Positions 24,566 through 31,680 of a DNA stretch of 64,000 nt are shown in pieces. The translations under genes were made by a program, and so were the position numbers. Under the pieces are notes generated by a model. That model made no database searches. It had not been told where the DNA came from and saw nothing but the letters and a program-made list of their open reading frames with translations. The number at the start of each line of letters is the position of its first letter. Position 1 is the first letter of the stretch. This DNA comes from a virus: positions 1-64,000 of the IMG/VR virus record IMGVR_UViG_3300047319_001547; one strand, written 5' to 3'.

Positions 24566-24902
24566 GTCGCCGCTGGCCGGCGACGTGCCGCGAAACGTCG
24601 CGTACGCGCGCGCCTGCATGCTCGACTGCCTGAAGCGCGGCGAAGCTCCGTTCGTCAGCCACCTGCTGTACACGCAGTGCTTGGACGACCTGAAGCCCGA
24701 GGAGCGGAGTCTCGGCATGGAGGCTGGGTTCTGCTGGAGCGAGAAGGCGGAGTTGTCGGTCTTCTACATCGACTTCGGAATGAGCGGCGGGATGCGGGTG
24801 GGGATGGAGCGCGCCCAGAAGGCGTGCCGCCCGATCTCGCTGCGAGTCCTTCCGCGAGACGATCCCTTCTGGGATTCATCCGCGTCCTGGTCGGTGACGT
24901 GA
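24546..24902 (+). CDS. DUF7768-like (nucleoside deoxyribosyltransferase-like) protein
   Basis: 118 residues, ATG start. VYLESPLAGDVPRNVAYARACMLDCLKRG, PFVSHLLYTQ, then GFCWSEKAELSVFYIDFGMSGGMRVGMERA reproduces the Rossmann-like pattern of DUF7768/DUF4406-type proteins, relatives of nucleoside 2-deoxyribosyltransferases. Phages often carry one; the substrate is not established. The stop overlaps the next ATG. Confidence 0.65.
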   Translation: MRLVYLESPLAGDVPRNVAYARACMLDCLKRGEAPFVSHLLYTQCLDDLKPEERSLGMEAGFCWSEKAELSVFYIDFGMSGGMRVGMERAQKACRPISLRVLPRDDPFWDSSASWSVT

Positions 24903-25123
24903 TGAGCGCGCTGGATGTTCTTTCCTGGTCGGCGTGCTTCCTGCTTCTCGTGGGACTCGAGCTCATCGGGCGGAAGAAAATATCGGGGTTCTTCGTCGCC
25001 TTCATCGCAGAGATCCTGTGGATCTGGTGGGCAGCGCGGACGGGCGCTCACGCGATGGTCGTCATGTCGGGTGTCATCTGCGTGATGTATCTGCGGGCAA
25101 TCTGGAACTGGCGAAAGTCGTGA
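24902..25123 (+). CDS. Small two- or three-helix membrane protein
   Basis: 73 residues, ATG overlapping the upstream stop. Hydrophobic stretches at about 7-21, 29-45 and 50-66 with a basic GRKK loop. The Trp-rich second helix (FIAEILWIWWAARTG) recalls short PnuC-like phage membrane proteins, but the match is weak. A holin-like role is also possible. Confidence 0.5.
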   Translation: MSALDVLSWSACFLLLVGLELIGRKKISGFFVAFIAEILWIWWAARTGAHAMVVMSGVICVMYLRAIWNWRKS

Positions 25124-25695
25124 GCGCCGAGGGTCTGCTGGTCGGCGGGCTGCTGCGCGCCATACAGGACGCGACCGACAAGCGGTTCGACGCGCAGGCG
25201 TGCATGGATCTCGCCAAGGCGTCCGCGCACGCGCGCGATGCGCTCCGACGGATCTCGATCTCACGGCTGGAGGGCGCCGAGCCTCCCGATCCGCCGCCCT
25301 TCATCTCGCCGCATCTGACGGCAGCCGAGCGGGTCTTCGTCGATGGGGTGAGTGCGGGTTTGGTGCGAAAGGGCGTGCGGCTTGTGAACGTCCAGTGCGC
25401 CTACGGGGAGCTGTTTCTAACGGGACTTCAGCCGGACGGCACCCTGCGGGTCTCGCGCCTGCGTCTGATCGACGCTCATTGGGCGTCGCAGGACGGGATC
25501 GTCCAGTCGCGCTCCGACATCGTCCGGAAGCTCTCGCGGATGAGACGTGCCCCATTGACGCCGGCGATTCCTCCGGGAGAGCATCTCGGGAATGCGAAGC
25601 CTGACGCTCTCCCAGAGGATGCCGATTGCCGAGACGGACGAGGGGGACGGCCCCGCCCCAAGCATCGAACGACCACGAACCCGCGCCGACTGTAA
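25120..25695 (+). CDS. Hypothetical protein
   Basis: 191 residues, GTG overlap start. Helical N-terminus, a middle region of strands (VRLVNVQCAYGELFLTGLQPDG) and a basic disordered C-terminal 45 residues that overlap the next gene by about 100 bp in another frame. No family recognised. Confidence 0.45.
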   Translation: MSAEGLLVGGLLRAIQDATDKRFDAQACMDLAKASAHARDALRRISISRLEGAEPPDPPPFISPHLTAAERVFVDGVSAGLVRKGVRLVNVQCAYGELFLTGLQPDGTLRVSRLRLIDAHWASQDGIVQSRSDIVRKLSRMRRAPLTPAIPPGEHLGNAKPDALPEDADCRDGRGGRPRPKHRTTTNPRRL

Positions 25696-26047
25696 AGACG
25701 GACCGCGCCCCTGCCCGTGGGTGGGGTGCCGGCATCACCTCTACCTCGACATCAGCGGGCGCGGCTCGCTCAAGCTGAACTTTCCCGAGAAGGACTTCGA
25801 CGAGATCGCCGAGACGTGCAGCATCGACGTGGCGGACCGGGGCGAGCACACGCTGGAGCAGATCGGCGACCTGATGAACGTCACGCGCGAGCGCGCCCGC
25901 CAGCTTGAGGCTCGCGGCCTGGTGTCGATGAGGAGCGCCGCCGCGCTCGACTACGTGCCGGACTCGGATCGGGCGGCCGCCGAGGAGTTCGTCGAGATGA
26001 TGTCGAGCGAGATCGACTTCTTCGGCGAGGGACCGTCGACGCCGTAG
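25592..26047 (+). CDS. Sigma-70 region 4-like small regulator
   Basis: 151 residues from ATG with GGAGAG upstream. Conserved-looking features in order: [16 protein letters not shown] (39-54), [44 protein letters not shown] (74-110). The last segment is a sigma-70 region 4-like helix-turn-helix. From memory, similar small proteins are frequent in Deltaproteobacteria/Myxococcota genomes and their phages. It is the best candidate in this window for a sequence-specific regulator of phage promoters; that role is inference. Confidence 0.65.
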   Translation: MRSLTLSQRMPIAETDEGDGPAPSIERPRTRADCKDGPRPCPWVGCRHHLYLDISGRGSLKLNFPEKDFDEIAETCSIDVADRGEHTLEQIGDLMNVTRERARQLEARGLVSMRSAAALDYVPDSDRAAAEEFVEMMSSEIDFFGEGPSTP

Positions 26048-26056
26048 CATCCGGAG
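26045..26056 (+). promoter_or_regulatory. Candidate leaderless promoter (-10 TAGCAT)
   Basis: TAGCAT at 26045-26050, 6 nt, ATG 26057; -35 not clear. It overlaps the stop region of the regulator gene. Confidence 0.45.
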
Positions 26057-26326
26057 ATGCTCGCGCAGGTCACCGCCACGCCCGTCGACGAGATCGTCCA
26101 TCAGCTCGAGGTCGCGCTGACGGCGGCGCGCGCGGGAGTTATCCGAAGCCTCGTGATGGTGTTCGAACACCGCGACCCCTGCGAGACCGACTACTCGGTG
26201 GCGTGGGAGGACGGCGCGCCGCTTCAGATGCTGCTGGGCGAGCTCGAACGCGTGAAGCTCGTCCTGCTGCTGAAGATGATCGAGCAGTCGGGCGCGAAGG
26301 AAGGCGAGCCGGGCAGCACGGGCTGA
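26057..26326 (+). CDS. Conserved-looking phage hypothetical protein
   Basis: 89 residues. The pattern GVIRSLVMVFEHRDPCETDYSVAWEDGAPLQMLLGELERVKLVLLLKMI resembles a small protein found in many phages of high-GC hosts, with a strand pair followed by a long helix. No function known to me. Confidence 0.55.
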   Translation: MLAQVTATPVDEIVHQLEVALTAARAGVIRSLVMVFEHRDPCETDYSVAWEDGAPLQMLLGELERVKLVLLLKMIEQSGAKEGEPGSTG

Positions 26327-26344
26327 CGCGGCATCCGGTTCGTC

Positions 26345-26689
26345 ATGGGCCGAAAAGCAAAGCCGCCGGAAGCCGTCAACGAAGCACCGACCCGACCTGG
26401 AACTCGAGTTCCAGGAACGATTCCCTGCTGGGCGCGGGGCATCGAAGACGCGCGCCCGCTGGCGCCCGGGATGGAGCTCCTCTATCCCGAGACACAGTCG
26501 AGCCGACCCGTCGAGATCCATCTGCTGGCGCCGCCGGCGGAAGATGGCGTCTATCGCTATCTCTGCGGGACGGTGGAGAGGCACGACGAGCTTCAAGTCG
26601 TCGCTCCGCTGGATCATCCTGCCATGTGCGGACCCTGCGCGGCGAAGCGGACCGGACCGACGAAATCATTCTTGGTGGTGAGCCGATGA
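26345..26689 (+). CDS. Hypothetical protein with palindrome near the start
   Basis: 114 residues, ATG start. A basic leader of 17 residues precedes palindrome copy 9, read as GTRVP; the body has EIHLLAPPAEDGVYRYLCGTVERHDELQVV and a C-terminal CGPC pair. The stop overlaps the next ATG. Confidence 0.5.
   Translation: MGRKAKPPEAVNEAPTRPGTRVPGTIPCWARGIEDARPLAPGMELLYPETQSSRPVEIHLLAPPAEDGVYRYLCGTVERHDELQVVAPLDHPAMCGPCAAKRTGPTKSFLVVSR
26396..26415. repeat. 16-bp palindrome, copy 9
   Basis: Core at 26398-26413, extended to CCTGG...CCAGG, a 20-bp perfect inverted repeat, in frame inside the gene at 26345. Confidence 0.95.
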
Positions 26690-27000
26690 ACTTCTTCGCC
26701 CGCGTCTGGGCGGCCCTGATGGGACGGCAGACCCCCGAGGAGCTCCGCGCGCTGGAGATCGCCGACCTGCACAAGAAGGCGCAGCGCCGGACCCGCGACG
26801 CCGCAGACCGCCTGCTGGGGGCGGTCGTGGTGCGGGCCGACTGGCGGCCGGGCGAGTACGCGTGGAGCCGCAAGGGCGTGTCGGTCGCGCTCCCGGTCGA
26901 GGAGTGGCTGGCGTTCGCGCGCGACGTTCTGGGCGAGGACCACCCCGTCACGGAGCGGATCCGGCTGAAAGCCGCCCTGGTCGAGCCCCTCGTCCAATAG
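26686..27000 (+). CDS. Hypothetical protein
   Basis: 104 residues, ATGA overlap start. Helical N-terminal half with AQRRTRDAADRLLGAVVVRADW, then VALPVEEWLAFARDVLG. No family recognised. Confidence 0.5.
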   Translation: MNFFARVWAALMGRQTPEELRALEIADLHKKAQRRTRDAADRLLGAVVVRADWRPGEYAWSRKGVSVALPVEEWLAFARDVLGEDHPVTERIRLKAALVEPLVQ

Positions 27001-27003
27001 TCC

Positions 27004-27038
27004 TGGACAAGCTTGTCCACGTCCGCTAGGCTTTAGTC
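27004..27038 (+). promoter_or_regulatory. Leaderless promoter with class B palindrome
   Basis: TGGACA (-35), 17 bp, TAGGCT (-10), 6 nt, ATG 27039. TGGACAAGCTTGTCCA at 27004-27019 is a perfect 16-bp palindrome covering the -35. Its outer TGGA/TCCA match the ends of the 16-copy palindrome. Confidence 0.8.
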
Positions 27039-27320
27039 ATGAAGAAGACGGCAGCGACAGTCGGGCTCGCGAACATCGTCCGCGGCGACTTGCCCGGGCA
27101 CGCGCTCATCCAGTTCCCGTCGGGACGCTGGGGATTCGCTGGCAAGGTCGATTCTCGGCTCGCGCATGTGATGAAGGACGGGACCGAAGTGACGCCCGCG
27201 GCAGCCAAGATCGCCCGCGAGTTCGGCCCTGCTCTTGCCGGGGTCAAGACGCGCACCTGGGACACCTCAGACGCTGCGATCGAAGCGGCCGCCAGCATCG
27301 GGATTGCGGTGTCGACGTGA
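27039..27320 (+). CDS. Hypothetical protein under a class B promoter
   Basis: 93 residues from a leaderless ATG. An SH3-like strand pattern is suggested by IVRGDLPGHALIQFPSGRWGFAGKV; the C-terminus is helical. The stop overlaps the next GTG. Function unknown. Confidence 0.55.
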   Translation: MKKTAATVGLANIVRGDLPGHALIQFPSGRWGFAGKVDSRLAHVMKDGTEVTPAAAKIAREFGPALAGVKTRTWDTSDAAIEAAASIGIAVST

Positions 27321-27487
27321 GCCACCGCCAGATCCTCCCGCCCCCTTCGAACCCCCCGATCCGCCCGCGCGTCTCGCGCCACCGCGCCTTCATCGTCGAG
27401 GAGACGGTGTCGATCAGCCGGCAGGACCCCCGGGTCGACCCGGTGGAGGAGAAGCCCGCGACCGTCCGCCCGGGTCGGCGGCCGTGA
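27317..27487 (+). CDS. Small Pro/Arg-rich protein
   Basis: 56 residues, GTG in a 4-bp overlap and stop overlapping the next ATG. Rich in Pro and Arg, probably disordered. Supported by its overlaps; no homology recognised. Confidence 0.4.
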   Translation: MSHRQILPPPSNPPIRPRVSRHRAFIVEETVSISRQDPRVDPVEEKPATVRPGRRP

Positions 27488-27927
27488 TGAACCGCTGCAG
27501 CTCCGAGAATTCGCGGGGCGAGCTCGCAGCCGGGTTTCTCTGGTCCGAGGGGAGACGCATCTGCCCGATGTGTCGCCACCACGCCGAGGCGTGCATCCGC
27601 GAATATGCGGAGAAGCTCGGAGAGACCTGCTGGGAGTTCGTCGCGGAACCCGATTCCGGCTCCGCAGGGGGGCCGGCGACGTGTCGGGAGGGCAGACCCG
27701 CGGCTCCCGGGCCGGCCGATCGTCCGGACGCGTCTCTGCCCGTCCAGGGGCCGTCCGGACGCCTCCTCGCCCAGGTCGCCTGGGTGTTCCTCCGGGAGGC
27801 CGACCAGCAGGCGCCCGGCCCCGAGAACAACCGCCTGCATGCGATCGCCCAGCGTCTCTTCTACCGGGCGGCCGAACTGGGCCAGACCGCGACCGGACTC
27901 GACTACGTGTTCGGCGACGACGTGTAG
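27487..27927 (+). CDS. Hypothetical protein with Cys/His N-terminus
   Basis: 146 residues, ATG overlapping the upstream stop. ICPMCRHHAEACIREYAEKLG could bind zinc. A Pro-rich linker leads to a helical C-terminus (LLAQVAWVFLREA ... RLHAIAQRLFYRAAELG). No family recognised. Confidence 0.5.
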   Translation: MNRCSSENSRGELAAGFLWSEGRRICPMCRHHAEACIREYAEKLGETCWEFVAEPDSGSAGGPATCREGRPAAPGPADRPDASLPVQGPSGRLLAQVAWVFLREADQQAPGPENNRLHAIAQRLFYRAAELGQTATGLDYVFGDDV

Positions 27928-27969
27928 GCAAACCGGATACAAATCTAAAGTCTGGGTTTACTTTCGTGC

Positions 27970-28004
27970 TAGACAAGCTTGTCTAACGGCCGTACCTTCT
28001 AGTC
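27970..28004 (+). promoter_or_regulatory. Leaderless promoter with class B palindrome
   Basis: TAGACA (-35), 17 bp, TACCTT (-10), 6 nt, ATG 28005. TAGACAAGCTTGTCTA at 27970-27985 is a perfect 16-bp palindrome. The stretch after it, TAACGGCCGTA, matches the promoter at 21772. Confidence 0.8.
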
Positions 28005-28211
28005 ATGAGCAAAACAGATTGGAACTCCCCGATGTTCTCCGGCCGCGATTCGGCAACTCGCGCGCGGATCCGCGCCGACCGGGCTTCCGCGTCGGAAGTC
28101 ACTGCGCTGATGGACGCGATTCTCCCTCCCGAGTCGGATCTCGACCGGAAGATCTCGGCGTTGATCGGACGCGTCGCGACGGGCGACTGCACGCCTTCGC
28201 GCCGCCGCTAG
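28005..28211 (+). CDS. Small protein under a class B promoter
   Basis: 68 residues from a leaderless ATG. Polar and Arg/Ser-rich, with one helical EVTALMDAIL segment. No family recognised. A strong hairpin begins at its stop codon. Confidence 0.5.
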   Translation: MSKTDWNSPMFSGRDSATRARIRADRASASEVTALMDAILPPESDLDRKISALIGRVATGDCTPSRRR

Positions 28212-28261
28212 TTCGCTCCTCGCGTTCCGGATCTCCCCGCGGGGTCCGGTGCGCGGCGAAC
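28211..28261 (+). terminator. Long nested hairpin after the stop (terminator or leader)
   Basis: Four stacked stems with small bulges: GTTCGC/GCGAAC, CGCG/CGCG, CCGGA/TCCGG and CCCC/GGGG around a 2-nt turn. It lies between the stop at 28211 and the DUF932 gene at 28284. There is no U-tract, so it may be an attenuator or RNA-stability element instead. Confidence 0.55.
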
Positions 28262-28283
28262 GAGCCGCAGAAAGCAGCCAGCC

Positions 28284-29399
28284 ATGAACGCCACCACGAT
28301 GCATGAGCCGACCTCCAGCGAGGCGTCTCGCTACCGCACGATTCTCGACCGGAAAATCTCCGAGGGTGCGAAGCGCGCCGCCTCCGTGATCGAGACCATC
28401 CACCAGAACGCCCCGACGGACGCGATCGTCCCGACGTCGCGCGTCCGCTTCTCCTTCCAGGCGTCGCCGCAAAGCGCGGTCGGCAACGGCCTGCTGGTGG
28501 GCTGGGACGGACTCGAAACCTTCAGGACGTCCGACCACGCGCTCGCGCAGGTCGCGGAGCGGGCAGGCGCGCCCACCGCGTACATCCGCCAGCTCGCCTC
28601 CGGGATCGCGGAGCACGAGAACCCCTTCTGGTCGCGCGCGCTCGCGGCCGACATCCTCAACACCAGCTACGCGAACCTCCCCCGCGAGCGCGTCCTGGCG
28701 CGCCGGGTGGGGGGCCAGCTGCGCGGCTGGCTGTCGGACCGCTACCGCCGCCTGGACTCGCGGCCGCTCGTCGACGCGCTCGCGCAGGCATCCCAGGAGC
28801 TCGGCGCCATCCCGGTCGACGGAAGTGCGACCGAGACGCGCGTCGCCCTGAAGGTCATGATGCCGGAGATCATCGAGCCGGTGCCGGGCGAGTATCTGGT
28901 GCTCGGACTCGAGTGGAGCAACTCGGACTACGGGAACGGCACGCACGGCGTCCGGGAGTTCGTGCTGCGGGTCGCCTGCCTGAACGGGATGACGCGCGAG
29001 AATCTGCTGCGCCAGATCCACCTCGGCGGCCGCCTGGGTGACTCGATCGAGTACAGCGACCGCACGCTCCGCCTCGACACCGCGGCGTCCGTCTCGGCGC
29101 TGCGCGACACCGTCCGGGGCGCTCTCGGGCCCGCGGCGCGCTCGAAGCTGGCGGACCGCATCCGCGCCGCCAGCGACCAGGAGGCGAGCAGCGCGATGGT
29201 GCGGGGCGCCCTGAAGGGGTTCCCGAAGGAGACGGCGAAGCTCGCCGCCGACGCGTTCGACAGCGAGGACGTGCTGAACCTGCCGGCCGGCAAGACGGCC
29301 TGGCGGGCGTCGAACGCGATCAGCTGGATCGCGAAGAACTGCGAGGACGCCGAGCGGCGCCTCGACCTCGAGCGCGCGGCCGGTTCGGTCGTCTCCTGA
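28284..29399 (+). CDS. DUF932 family protein
   Basis: 371 residues, ATG start. The central region RGWLSDRYRRLDSRPLVDAL ... TETRVALKVMMPEIIE ... EWSNSDYGNGTHGVREFVLRVACLNGMTRENLLRQIHLGGRL carries the hallmarks of DUF932, a family of phage and plasmid proteins with unresolved, possibly anti-defence or replication-linked, roles. Length is typical. The gene is followed at once by the longest palindrome copy. Confidence 0.75.
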   Translation: MNATTMHEPTSSEASRYRTILDRKISEGAKRAASVIETIHQNAPTDAIVPTSRVRFSFQASPQSAVGNGLLVGWDGLETFRTSDHALAQVAERAGAPTAYIRQLASGIAEHENPFWSRALAADILNTSYANLPRERVLARRVGGQLRGWLSDRYRRLDSRPLVDALAQASQELGAIPVDGSATETRVALKVMMPEIIEPVPGEYLVLGLEWSNSDYGNGTHGVREFVLRVACLNGMTRENLLRQIHLGGRLGDSIEYSDRTLRLDTAASVSALRDTVRGALGPAARSKLADRIRAASDQEASSAMVRGALKGFPKETAKLAADAFDSEDVLNLPAGKTAWRASNAISWIAKNCEDAERRLDLERAAGSVVS

Positions 29400-29408
29400 G
29401 GCTCCCCG

Positions 29409-29436
29409 GGGGCTTGGAACTCGAGTTCCAAGCCCC
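29409..29436. repeat. 16-bp palindrome, copy 10 (28-bp perfect palindrome)
   Basis: Core at 29415-29430 extended by GGGGCT and AGCCCC to 28 bp with perfect symmetry, 9 bp after the DUF932 stop. It could fold as a hairpin in RNA but has no T-run. Confidence 0.95.
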
Positions 29437-29438
29437 GT

Positions 29439-29524
29439 CGGAGTCCGCCCATCTCTCCTGGCCAACGTTGTCCGCGCCGCATCTGGCTGGCGTGGCGCGG
29501 ACGTGGGGAGGCGGGCGGACTCCG
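29439..29524 (+). ncRNA. Structured leader element (two nested stems)
   Basis: Outer stem CGGAGTCCGCCC (29439-29450) pairs perfectly over 12 bp with GGGCGGACTCCG (29513-29524). Inner stem GTCCGCGCC (29470-29478) pairs over 9 bp with GGCGCGGAC (29494-29502) around a 15-nt loop. It lies between the 28-bp palindrome and a gene with a strong AAGGAG site. Candidate regulatory RNA leader; no known riboswitch class is recognised. Confidence 0.55.
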
Positions 29525-29551
29525 GCGACACCGCCGGGAAGGAGACGACCG

Positions 29552-29722
29552 ATGAACCCCACACTGCAGACCACCATGGTCGCGTTCGCCGCCGGGACGC
29601 CCATCCACACGCGACTCGCGGCGATCGCCGCCCGTCATCAGATACGCGACTGGGAGCTGCTGACGTTCTGCGAGTTCGCCGCCGCGGTCGCGAGCCGCAC
29701 GCCGAGCGTCCCTTGTACGTAG
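29552..29722 (+). CDS. Small hypothetical protein
   Basis: 56 residues, ATG 8 nt after AAGGAG, downstream of the structured leader. Ala/Thr-rich and helical with QIRDWELLTFCEFAAAVA. No family recognised. Confidence 0.5.
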   Translation: MNPTLQTTMVAFAAGTPIHTRLAAIAARHQIRDWELLTFCEFAAAVASRTPSVPCT

Positions 29723-29838
29723 TCCACGGCGCGAAGGGGACGCAGCGGATCCGCCTGCCGCGTGCGTGGCCGACCGTCTTCAACACCGTCTGGAAGCTCC
29801 GCCAGCTGGGCTGGCGGGTGGTGGTGCGGCGCGCCTAG
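29713..29838 (+). CDS. Very small basic protein
   Basis: 41 residues from TTG, overlapping the previous gene by 10 bp. The pattern YVVHGAKGTQRIRLPRAWPTVFNTVWKLRQLGWRVVVRR reads as a compact strand-helix-strand. Its TAG stop interlocks with the stop of the convergent gene (CTAG). Confidence 0.4.
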   Translation: MYVVHGAKGTQRIRLPRAWPTVFNTVWKLRQLGWRVVVRRA

Positions 29839-31214
29839 CCGATGGCGGCGCGCACGCGCTCGATCCCGACGACCGACACGGAGTCGAGCCCGTACTCGCG
29901 GTGATACGCGACCGCCTTCAGGGCGCGTCCCGACCGATAGCCGGAGTGGTGATGCCAGGCGTCCCGTCCGGCGAGTGTGCGGTGCGTGTCGACCACGCAG
30001 CCGCGCAGCTCCTTCTGGGTCCAGTGGTGGATGTGGCCGGTGTTCCAGTAGCGGAACCGCGCCGCCCCCCACATCCGGGGCTCGTCGGTCGCCATTATTT
30101 CGCCGAGGTCGTCGAGCTTCGCGCCGTCTCCGTGCGCCCAGCCGAGCAGCACGCGTCCGAACGTGTCGTACTGGTAGGGGTTGAAACCGTCCTCCACCGT
30201 CACGCGCGGCTCGTTCGCGTACGCGGCCCTGATGTACTCGGGCAGCCAGAAGGACGAGTGTGGATCGTGATTGCCCGGGATGGAGCGGACCCTCACACGC
30301 GCGTGCTTCGACAGCGCGGTGTCGACGAGCGTCCGGAACAGGTTCAGGCCGACGCGCCCCACCTTGCCGGCCCGGCCGTCGACGTCCAGCTTGTTCCCAC
30401 TCTTGGGCGTCCGCTGGTCGTCGTCCTGGGCGTGCCAGAAGTCCCCGAGGTTCACGACGATCGCCTCCGCGGCGGCGGGTGAGCGCGCGACGAGCTGCCG
30501 CATGCACTCGCAGAGCTCGCGCTCCGCTATCCGCAGGTCGAAGTGCTCTCCCACCTCGTTCGCCCACGCCAGCATGCCGATGTGCGGGTCGCCCAGCGGA
30601 TATGCGACCAGCAGATCCTCATCCGCGTGCGCGGGCGCGTCGACGGGCGGCGCGGGACGGACGTACTCGGCGACGTGCTGCGAGACGGCGGTCTTGACGT
30701 CCTCCCACTGAGCAACGGTGTCGCGCTTGTAGGAACTCCACTGCACGGACGTCGTGCCGTCGCCGCGCCGCATCACGGACGTGCGGTCGAGCAGGAACGA
30801 ATCGGGAACCGGATCGGACGGTTCGTCGGCGCCCGCGACGCGCGTCTTGCTCCACTCGGCAGAAGTCGCGCCGCTGTCGTCGGTGAGGCGCGAGACGCCC
30901 GCGAGCTCGTGGCCGTCGGGGATGTAGTGCGGGCGCTCCGTCGGGCCGCGGTCCGGTCTCGGCACGTATCCGGTCGGGGGCGGATCGGTGTCGTGAATGG
31001 GCGGCGGTGCCGGGATGGTGCCACCGACACGCTTCGCCCGGCGCTTCTGGATCTCCGCTTCGATGCTGGCCAGCCCCAGACGCTGCAGACGCTTCTGGAT
31101 CGCATTCGCGCTCCGCCCGACGTAGCTCACGACTTGCTCGATCGTCGCGTATTCGCTCAGCGCTTCCTGGAGGTTCAGGTCGTCTTCGGGCGTCCAGCGA
31201 TACGAGTCGGTCAT
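29835..31214 (-). CDS. Calcineurin-like metallophosphoesterase with N-terminal HTH
   Basis: 459 residues, minus strand. Residues 1-50 are a Myb/HTH-like DNA-binding unit (WTPEDDLNLQEAL ... YVGRSANAIQKRLQRLG). A linker of about 150 residues leads to the phosphoesterase core with all metal motifs: GDPHIG (208-213), NLGDFWH (255-261), GNHD (314-317), HGDG (361-364) and GHIHH (393-397). Such fused HTH-phosphoesterases are frequent in phages; substrate unknown. Its start overlaps the end of the preceding minus-strand gene, so the two form an operon against the surrounding direction. Confidence 0.8.
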   Translation of the reverse strand: MTDSYRWTPEDDLNLQEALSEYATIEQVVSYVGRSANAIQKRLQRLGLASIEAEIQKRRAKRVGGTIPAPPPIHDTDPPPTGYVPRPDRGPTERPHYIPDGHELAGVSRLTDDSGATSAEWSKTRVAGADEPSDPVPDSFLLDRTSVMRRGDGTTSVQWSSYKRDTVAQWEDVKTAVSQHVAEYVRPAPPVDAPAHADEDLLVAYPLGDPHIGMLAWANEVGEHFDLRIAERELCECMRQLVARSPAAAEAIVVNLGDFWHAQDDDQRTPKSGNKLDVDGRAGKVGRVGLNLFRTLVDTALSKHARVRVRSIPGNHDPHSSFWLPEYIRAAYANEPRVTVEDGFNPYQYDTFGRVLLGWAHGDGAKLDDLGEIMATDEPRMWGAARFRYWNTGHIHHWTQKELRGCVVDTHRTLAGRDAWHHHSGYRSGRALKAVAYHREYGLDSVSVVGIERVRAAIG

Positions 31215-31591
31215 TCGAACCTCGGGGGCTTAGGGAACTTCAGCCAGCCGTTCCGCACCAGGACGTCGAACAGCGGGCCTTCGATCAGGCAGATGATGTG
31301 CTCTTCGCGGTCGGACAGAACCGCCTCGTCTTTCGCGCCGAACACCTTCAGCCGCAGGTCGACGCCGATCGTCTCGAGGCATCGGTGGAACGTCTCGTGA
31401 AACAGCCGCTGCTTCTGGATCGACTCCTCGGCGACGCCGATGTCGATCTCGTTCTTCTTGCGGTCGAACGACGCGTCGCACTCGTTCCCGTCGTCGTCGG
31501 TGGGAGTGGGGTGGACGAAGACGGGCGTCACGCCGCCGTGCGTCTCCATCTTGGTCCAGAGCCGCCGCCTGCGTCGCCGGGGGTTTGCCAC
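31211..31591 (-). CDS. Zincin-like protein (HETFH motif)
   Basis: 126 residues from the GTG at 31591; a GTG at 31627 is an alternative. KQRLFHETFHRCLETIG carries an HExxH zinc-protease motif within a helix, as in ImmA/IrrE-type and related small zincins, and the acidic IICLIEGPLFDVL helix downstream could supply the third ligand. No signal peptide, so presumably intracellular. The chosen start is 6 nt after CATACT, a leaderless-type -10. It is cotranscribed with the phosphoesterase. Confidence 0.6.
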   Translation of the reverse strand: MANPRRRRRRLWTKMETHGGVTPVFVHPTPTDDDGNECDASFDRKKNEIDIGVAEESIQKQRLFHETFHRCLETIGVDLRLKVFGAKDEAVLSDREEHIICLIEGPLFDVLVRNGWLKFPKPPRFE

Positions 31592-31680
31592 GCCCGGAGT
31601 ATGCCGCCCGACGCGTGAATGCTGCACGTCTCGGGGGGTAATTGTGGGCGATCCCGGCGGCGAGTAGCCTCAGCGGGGCG

